A DNA stretch of 64,000 nucleotides. Source: Prochilodus magdalenae. Taxonomy: Eukaryota > Chordata > Actinopteri > Characiformes > Prochilodontidae. The stretch covers positions 213,501 to 277,500 of the forward strand of contig JAMWET010001051.1 in NCBI GenBank assembly GCA_024036415.1, in the 5' to 3' direction. The translations under genes were made by a program, and so were the position numbers. Below, in pieces: positions 56,040 to 64,000 of this stretch. The notes below the pieces were generated by a model. It worked only from the letters and a program-made list of their open reading frames with translations. It was not told the DNA's origin and made no database searches. Within the stretch, counting starts at the first letter, position 1. Each line of letters opens with the position of its first letter.

Positions 56040-59000
56040 TTGGAAACTAACGAAACGAATTGTTTGCATTCTCGCTTGCTAGACTTTATCAGTCCATAGC
56101 AGTCTGTATTGCATATCAATGTCTGATTCTCCTCTTTATAATCAGACACAACTGGATGCAGGCAGGCCAGTTAAGCACACTCACTCAATTGCATACAGTT
56201 GTATTCTGCGATATCAGAATTTCAGAGGCTGTGTAAATGATTATAAATTGGTATAGTTTAGTTCAAAAATGGCTTCTGTTACAGGAAGGCTTTAGTTTTT
56301 TAGTTTTTAGTCTAAATAAGTTTAGTTTTCATCTAATAAACTCCATGTACAGGTGTAAGGTTTAGTTTAGAGTCCTATTCCAAATTTACTCATATTTACT
56401 GTATAATAGTAATCGATAATGTAATCAAGACCATTCATTTCTGTGTATCTGGGTGTCTGGGCAATTTCTGTGCAAGGCTGGAGGTAATAGCAGCTAATGA
56501 TGTACTATGGTAAGAACATGTGACCCCTGTAGATAACTCTCTGTAGATAATGTACACCCCTGTGACTCTTCTGAACAGACATCCACAAGGATTTGACGTA
56601 TAGAGAGGGTCACTGGAACGATGATAGAGAGGGTCACTGGAACGATGAAGCAAGACATCAACCAAGAGGACTGAGAGCCCTGTGTTAATCTGGTAGCCCT
56701 GGAACAGAGGGAGTGTGCTGGTGTGCTTAGTGGTATGGTTGTGTGGAGAGTTTTGGGGCAGAGAAGGCCAGGAGAGTTTTGAGATGCCATTTTTGGGAAT
56801 GCCTGTGGCCTAGGCCTGATCTTGTGCCTTCACACTTTGCACTTGACCAATGCGTTGGTGCTTTAATCAATCAGGAGTCGCTGTGTAATTCTGATTCTAC
56901 TTTAATTCAGTTACTTTTACTTTTCCATGTGCTATTGATTTTCATGGCATCGCCAATTAGTCATGTCATCCTTTGTATCTGTTCTATCTTATTTGTTCTC
57001 CTTTTTTGATAACTTTTATCCTTCTGAGCACTTACAAATCCGATGTGACTGAGAACAAATGAAATCTGAAATACAGGACGAACGGCCCCTATCTTTTACA
57101 GAAGCACCCTGCGCTGTTCCCACCAGAGGAACTGCTGACTTTACGTGCTCTGTGTGAGAGTTTCTGTATGTGTGTGTGTTTATGCTTGAGATCTACTCAC
57201 ATTTCCCTCACCTGTCACCTGCTATCATACCGAATCACAACAAACCTTCAGACAAAGCGAAAGAGCCCTGGGCTGCTTATTGTCCAACCTGATCTCTCTG
57301 TTCTCAGCTCCTTTCCACTGCCTCAGCAGCCACATTCCTCCAGCTGCCTGGGAAAAAGAGCTGTCAGGGTGGAAAATGATAACCAGCCGTACATGTCTGT
57401 TTACAGTAAACACCCAGAAAAGCCGGAGATGTTCTTCATTCGAATGCTTGTTGTGGTTATTGGTTAATGGCTGTTGTTGTTATTGTTGTAGCTCAACAGT
57501 CATTTAACAGACTCCATGTAAAACTCGTGTTTGTTATATAAACGGCCTGCTGTCACTGAGTATCTCATCCCATGCAAACACATGCAAAACCCCACCAGTG
57601 TGGGTGAGTGTGAGACTGGATGGAGGTTAAACTTCCCCAGAGCATGAGATGGAAAATTATCCCCCCCCCAACCCTTGGGAGGTCCCAGTGGTCTTGAAAA
57701 AGCTCTGGTCATAAAAAAACACATACAGACGATATCTATAAAACACTTTAAACTGCAGTACAGTCACATGCAAAGATACAACACAACATGTTTTGGTAGT
57801 TATATAAATAAAAAAAAAATACTGGAAAAAAATGAAACCTAAAAATGATTATTAAATGTGCTTTTACTTTCAAACGAGCCACACTTTATGTGCAGGTATA
57901 ATTCCGCCAATAACCAGGATTTGTGCTTTACAAGTGCAGGACTGTGATCTCAGTAGAGGATGTGTAACTTATATAACCATGCAATTTGACCAGGGGCACC
58001 CAGACGTGAAATACCCCCATGTATATGGGGGATCCTATGTTGGCGTACTAAACCAGAATTGGTTGGCAGCTCACTTTCAAACAATGACAATTCACTCTTT
58101 CCACCAAACTCCTGGGAAACTAGGCAGGTTTATAAATATGCTACAACATATTGTAGAGTTTTTAGAGGTATCTCAGCCACTGTTACACATGCTGGGGTAT
58201 GAATAGACAATTTGTTACAGCACCACTCTAAGGCACACAGGTACTGCAGGTCTAATTAGTCAAGGAAAATGACAGAAGCTCTGTGACAGAGGGTGAAGTA
58301 GCTAAACTATTATAGCATGACATCATAATATGTGTATCTTCAGAATTTTGACTGGACCAGGGTGAAATTTCCAGTGCTGCTCTCTGTTGAGTGTTTGTAT
58401 CACAAGAAAAACATAAAAAAGCAGGAAACTGGTTAATGCCTATCATTTACAAACCTGCACTCATTTACAAACCTGCAAGTAATTTAGTAGCTTATGGAAT
58501 TGCGCAATCAATCCACAGTGTGTGAAAAACAAACCAGCAATAGCAAGTGCCTCCCCTAGTCAAGCTCAGAATCAATCCTGGGTCTGAAAATCCCCTTTTT
58601 TTACTTAAATAACTGGAAGTTTTTCTTTAACTGCTCCCACCTATTAGAAATTAAGATCTGATTCTGTTTATACTGGCAGTTAATTATAAAGGCCTTCAGT
58701 TCAGCTCCTGAAGTCCTAGCAAGCAGAACTATGTAGATACCATAGAAAACAATCTTAAATTAAAATAAAAAATGTGATGTGCATTTTGCGCATATTGATT
58801 ATATAAAGTGAAAATAAATAAATCACACAAGTATTTTTATTTCACAGACGTCATCGTGCCTTCTCAGAAGGCTAGAGTGCTGTTGTGGCTTTAAGGTTTA
58901 TAGTCCCTGATACTCAATACGCAGGCATGTATTGTTGTTTGTAGTGACTAATCTGCACTTGCGTATTATCCTTGAGTCTGTACATATACATGTGGTTATG

Positions 59001-59440
59001 ATTTATATGCCATTATTATACTGTTCTGGATCATGTATTCTCGTCTTTGCTGAGTCTGTTTCCCAGTTAGCTGTTGTTCCTCCGGATGAGCCGTTTGTGA
59101 ATGAACGCATTGTTCTCCAACTTGATAAGCTGGAAGCCGCTTGACTATAGCGCGCTTCCATTAAATCTAAAACTGAGGACTGATGTTTTCCATCACTACA
59201 CGGGACCTCTCCAACAGGATGTCAGTGCAAACTGTTTGGCACTGAAACAGGCTGGTTGGTCAACATCAGGCAACCAAAATGCATCAGGGGTCTTTTCTGT
59301 GCTCATTTGGACTTTAAAAGTTATGAAAACTGGTAAAAAGTAACTGATTAATGTTTGAAGAGTTTGAAGAGATGTTTGAAGAACTGCCCAAGTGCCAGTT
59401 CTTTAAATAAGTGACGGCACAATGCGTAACACTATTGTTA
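56040..59440. other. Upstream flank, no gene recognised
   Basis: A small tandem duplication of about 23 bases (GATAGAGAGGGTCACTGGAAC type) lies at about 56600-56645. Otherwise unique, mostly AT-rich sequence. Reading frames up to 116 codons (57856-58206) show no domain. Confidence 0.65.
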
Positions 59441-59451
59441 TCCAAAAGTAT

Positions 59452-59832
59452 GTTCTTCTTCTTCTTTTCTCCCTCTCCTTCTTCTTCTTTTTCTCCCTCT
59501 CCTTCTTCTTCTTTTTCTCCCTCTCCTTCTTCTTCTTCTTCTTCTGTCCCTCTCCTTCTTTTTCTCCCTCTTCTTCTTCTTCTTTTCTCCCTCTCATTCT
59601 TTTTCTCCCTCTTCTTCTTCTTCTTCTTTTTCTCCCTCTCCTTCTTCTTTTTCTCCCTCTCCTTTTTCTTCTTCTTTTTCTTTTCTCCCTCTCCTTCTTT
59701 TTCTCCCTCTCCTTTTTCTTCTTCTTCTTCTTCTTCTTCTTCTTCTTCTCCCTCTTCTTCTTCTTCTTTTTCTTCTTCTTCTTCTTCTTCTTCTCCTCCT
59801 CCTCCTCTTCCTCCTTCTTCTTCTTTTTCTTC
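59452..59832. repeat. 380-base polypyrimidine (CTT/CCT)n tract
   Basis: The plus strand is almost purely C and T, built from CTT runs and a recurring TTTTTCTCCCTCTCC unit. Reading frames of 150-184 codons on both strands here are low-complexity artefacts. Mirror symmetry makes triplex (H-DNA) formation plausible. Confidence 0.97.
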
Positions 59833-62800
59833 AGACACCATCTCACATATATTACATCACAGGGCAATTTGGATTAACCCACAGTCGTCTTTTTTTCCAT
59901 CCCTTATTATTCCCATAGAGTTCCATTCATTTTTGGCCCTAACCAATCCTTATTGTTTCCTTTAACCTACAGCCACACTGCATGTACTTACTCAGAGGGC
60001 AGATCCCCAAACTATAATTAACTGCCCCACATTCCTCTCATGTGTCATGTATTTATTCCTCGTTTCTCCCATAACATCCTATTCATTTTTAGCAACACCT
60101 TAGCAGCCAGTCAGCAACAAGCGTCAGCTGTCTCATTCTTTAGATTCAAGTTTTATTTGGATTCAACATTCAATGACTTGGAATTCAGCAAGCTAAATAA
60201 GAGCTACCTAATTTTCTGATACTTCTAATCGTTTAATGAATCAGCCCACTGAAATGCCCAGTGGACCTAACACCCTAATGTCTCTGAAGTGGCCAGAACA
60301 GCCCAGCACTCCACTCCCACACTTGCTTTTTTGTGAAACCTAAGTTGTGTCAAATGTTCATCATCTGTTCCCTGTTAATTTTATTTAGTCTCTTAAGTTA
60401 CTGTTCCAGCCATGTCAGCTGCCTGATATTGGCTTTCGGGTGACCCTGTTGTTGTTGTTCTCGCGCTCCTCTGAAACGACCTTATGCCCCATGAGCTGAC
60501 CTATCATAAATATTTATTACTCTTCAGAGACTTCTGTGGTTAAGCAAAGCGGCCTGAGGGAACAGGGCAGTCTGAATAGGGCCCTGGCATGTTTTATGAA
60601 GTTAGCATAAAACAATTGTGTGTGTTCACAGTTAGCATGAAACTAAACTTCTTACTAAGCTGCAGTTTTGAATGAATCTAAACAGCGTGAAACTAAACAT
60701 CAGTGTCGTAAGATGTTTTCTTGGCTTTCAAGAAAATTGACCTTAACATCAGTTAAATATTACCAACATCTTAGCTAGCATTAGCATATTAGCATAGCAG
60801 TTTACGTTCTCCTGGCTGGTATGAAGAAAGCTCTCAGGTAGAAAAAGCAGTTTGTAGTAACAACACTTTTAATAAAAACATTCATTTAGCTAGCATAATA
60901 TTTGCTGTTGACTAGCATTAAAACTTTGTTCAACAACAGGTTTAGTAAGAACGTTCTCTTAGTTAGCATGAAAAACTACTCTTGGCTAGCATAACACATC
61001 GTTATAACTAAAATGTAATTTTAAGTTAGAACATAGCTAGTATGAAAAACAGCTTTTAGCTAATATGAAATGTTCTTAGTTAGCATTAAACAAATTTTTT
61101 TATAAGGAATAAGGCATTTTGTACAAATTAACATCTTTTCTTTGTTTTAATTGTCATAATTTTCTTTTTGTTTCAAGATTTTCAGATTTCACTGTGATCT
61201 CTAACTGTTTGGTCTCCTTTGTAGCTCTTATTTATCACTGAGCAAAAACCTTTATTGAAACAGCAGTCTTAGCAAACATATTTAGAATCTGTGTGAATTT
61301 CAACAGCAGTTGTCCTATTAAAATCCAATAGCAAGAGTCAGGGAGCCGTTCACTCCTGTTAACTGTAAATGGAAAAAGACATTCCATTGTAATAACGAGA
61401 AAGGAGGATGCAGCTGTGATTAAGTAGACATGAATGTGGAGTCATACTGAGGTCGGGCCTTTGCAACAGAGTAAAGGAACACAGAGGTTCTGCACTGACT
61501 GAGCTGAGGATATGACAGCACTGGTAGAGTATCCAAAAGTAAAACTGTTATGACTTTAGTGAAACAACGAGGCAAATAGGAGTGAAAGTAGTCTAGTACA
61601 TAAAAGGTGAGTAGACATACTAACAGGTCAGAGCCACACCCAGCTTTGCCCCCTCAAACGTATATTTGTTTAGGGGTGACTATAACATGTTCGTTTCCTC
61701 TTGTTACAGCCTTGCTGCAGAATGTTTTGCCACTTAGTCCGACTGAGGGTCATGAAAGTTGACATCAGTGCATACTACATGCTATGATATTAGGGCATGA
61801 CCAAGCAGCAGAGCTGCTGCAGTTCTGATGCAGTGCTGCCTCTGCTATGCAACCAAAGATGTGCTTATGTAAAATGGAAAGTCCCCGGATGGGTCAGTCA
61901 TGTCAGACGTTGTAAGCCAAGCTTAACAGACCTGGGGGAGGGTCTGTGATTTTACTCGCTCTGCAAGTAACATGACTAGGCAAATGCTAAAGCTGTGGCA
62001 GGATTTTGGCTAAAAGCTCAAAATCTATAACATATAAAATGAAGAGGGAATATAGCCACTTATAAGATGGATGCTAGCATTTACTTGCTAGCTGTGAAGC
62101 CAACTGGTTAAAGATTTGAAGAAACTTAACTTCATATTCAGATTAAACAAGCGACAGAGGTAGAAATAATGCTATTGACAGCTCGTACTATTCTTTGTCA
62201 TATAATGTTGTTCACAGGAAGCGAATTTCAGTGAAAATGTCATATGGTGTTGATCATCACATCATAATGAAATTTTATTCTCAACATGTACAAAATCTAA
62301 GGCAGTTCATTAAAAAAGGCAGATCTACTGTGAGCCTGTTTGAGCAAATAACCATTTTTGACTGATTTTCTGCCTGTTCATTCATAATAAGTCATGATAA
62401 ACAGCGTTTTGGTCCCATTATTAAACTAATTTTCTTGGACAGTATTCATCTTCGATCCTTAAACCTTTAGGAACCAAATGGTTTCTTTTTTCCTTTCTTA
62501 CACATGTACTAAAATAGTAAAATTATAACAACCTAAAGCATTTATAAAAGCACAGGTCCATCAAAAGCTTACTTAAGGGTGGCATCAAATGTAACACTGT
62601 ATTTACATTGCCATAGCTGAAAAGGGAGAGTTTGGTACATAGTATGGACATACTATAAACCTCAAAACCTCTCAAATACAAATATCACATTAGCAAATAG
62701 GAGTTACATTTTAAAGAAACATTTCCAAAATCCTGGACTGTTGCACAACAGTTCTGACTTCACAAAGTGATCCTGCCAAAAATGTACATATACCAGCTCA

Positions 62801-62890
62801 AGTTGCAGCCCAACAGAGAACAACGGTCACGGAGCATCAAGTATAGTGGATTATAACTGCAGAAATCTATCGTTCCAGGCTGTGAAGGAG
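59833..62890. other. Upstream flank with degenerate TTAGCAT-rich segment
   Basis: No gene was recognised. About 60595-61090 contains roughly a dozen TAGCAT/TAGTAT motifs, often as TTAGCTAGCAT or GTTAGCATGAAA. Copies of a short block (CAACAGCAGTTGTCCTATTA at 61301, a relative at 63161) point to further dispersed repeats. Confidence 0.55.
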
Positions 62891-62899
62891 GCACCGGCA

Positions 62900-63210
62900 T
62901 TTCCTAACTTTTTTCCAATGTCCCGTTAAAGTGAAGAGATGATGTTCATCTTTTAACGAGACTGAAGTTGACCTCCTATTTTCCAGCTTCTTAATGGAAT
63001 GTCCCGTTCCACCTTAAATGCTACAGCATGTAGGGGCTCCGGAATTTAACTCCGGTGCAATTTAAGGTGGAAGGGCCTTGTAGCTTTTACCTGTACTGAA
63101 GGAAGAGCTTTCCCTCAAACGGCAGTTTCCACAAGGATATTCAGAGTCTCTTTGGATTCCAACAGCAGTTATCCAATTACAATCATATAGCCTGGTGGAA
63201 AGCCCCCACA
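62900..63210. repeat. Probable dispersed repeat with internal inverted repeat
   Basis: A perfect 13-base inverted repeat, TTCCACCTTAAAT (63007-63019) and its complement at 63060-63072, surrounds a 40-base loop with two CTCCGG blocks. The segment ATGTCCCGTT occurs twice (62920, 63000). The downstream block resembles one at 61301. Confidence 0.55.
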
Positions 63211-64000
63211 TCTTTAACAAGATCCTGGACAGCTTTAATTCCAGGATGTTAGTTTGCTATGCACATTTTTTTTCCATCCAGTTCCTTAAACCTTGGACAT
63301 GCTGAGGTTTACTGGAGTGCTCAACACTGAGGAGACTAGTGAGAGGATTAGTGCTCTATTCGATTCACATCCCAAACAGCATCCTGTAAGCAGCAGCCAT
63401 GCTGTGTGATTGTATCACTGTTTGCTGGTTGAAGCAGATCATCCTAAACTAAGAGTTGCATACTGAGTAATAACGTTAATGCACTTTGTGTTGTTGTCGA
63501 GATTAAAAGCTCCAAACTACTAATGTTAGTATAGCTAACTAACATGAAGGCTGAGCTTATCATTCCCTTATCATATCATTTTCTTCTCTGTGAATATTTT
63601 AAAATGCATGAGTCATCTCAGTGTCTCAGCATAAACCAGCAAATCAGAACAGAGCTCCTCCAGTTATTCATGAGCAGCTCGTTTTATTGTAGGACCAAAT
63701 CATAGGTTTGTAAAGGTGCATGGGAAACCACATCTGGCCATTTCTCACCTCAACCATAATCTCATAGCTTCTATGTAGACTATTTAAAATGGTGTATAAT
63801 AGCATTCATTGGCAGCTTTTGAGTCCATGTACTGGACTGAATGTGACCACAGTGCAGGGCCAGGCTGATGTCTTAAACAGAGCTGATGTATACTAGAGGA
63901 AAAAACAATTTTTTTACCTAGCTCCGTTTGGTCCTGTCTAGTGGAAGTGCAAGGTCGTTTCAACATGCATTGTTTCATTGTTGTACCTTGTCACGTGTTC
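63211..64000. other. Right edge, no feature recognised
   Basis: Unique AT-rich sequence. A 64-codon minus-strand frame near the end has no recognisable domain. Confidence 0.65.

Noticed and set aside
57856..58206. 116-codon plus-strand frame
   Set aside because: No similarity or splice context was recognised. It is within chance length for a 30-kb non-coding flank.
59314..59965. Open frames of 151-184 codons on both strands
   Set aside because: They are low-complexity translations (poly Glu/Lys or Phe/Ser/Pro) of the polypyrimidine tract.

Overview
This is vertebrate nuclear DNA, almost certainly from a teleost fish. It holds one protein-coding gene with about 22 GT-AG introns, an AT-rich background, many microsatellites, tRNA-derived SINE-like copies and Tc1-like transposase relics of the kind common in fish. 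Several dispersed repeats look like ones I associate with otophysan fishes such as characins; that is recall, not a search. There is no bacterial, phage, CRISPR or operon structure.

Positions 1-32957 (minus strand) carry the 5' half of a Notch1 receptor gene. Twenty-three exons were placed by joining splice sites in frame. Exon 1 (32900-32957) encodes the signal peptide, exons 2-22 encode EGF-like repeats 1-31, and exon 23 runs off the left edge inside EGF repeat 33. Every junction keeps the frame, and about 1,287 codons lie in the window with no stop or frameshift. The LNR, transmembrane, RAM, ankyrin and PEST parts lie beyond position 1. Between EGF23 and EGF31 the sequence is close to mammalian NOTCH1 and unlike the zebrafish notch1a I remember, so I lean towards notch1b, but I leave the symbol as notch1.

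Intron 2 (18318-31290, 13 kb) is by far the largest intron. It holds a dead Tc1-like element and several GC-richer, non-repetitive islands with SOX, ETS and homeodomain-type motifs that look like regulatory DNA. Introns 9, 12 and 15 contain similar islands. Upstream of the start codon are two short uORFs and a plausible core promoter (TATA-like, CCAAT and GC boxes).

Positions 33500-64000 show no convincing gene. This upstream flank is a mosaic of SINE-like copies, a Tc1-like relic, palindromic foldback elements, an LTR-like cassette, degenerate short-repeat fields, long microsatellites and a 380-base polypyrimidine tract. The most interesting part is a SOX/ETS motif cluster at 48600-48880, about 15.7 kb upstream of the Notch1 start codon, which could be a distal arterial-endothelial enhancer.
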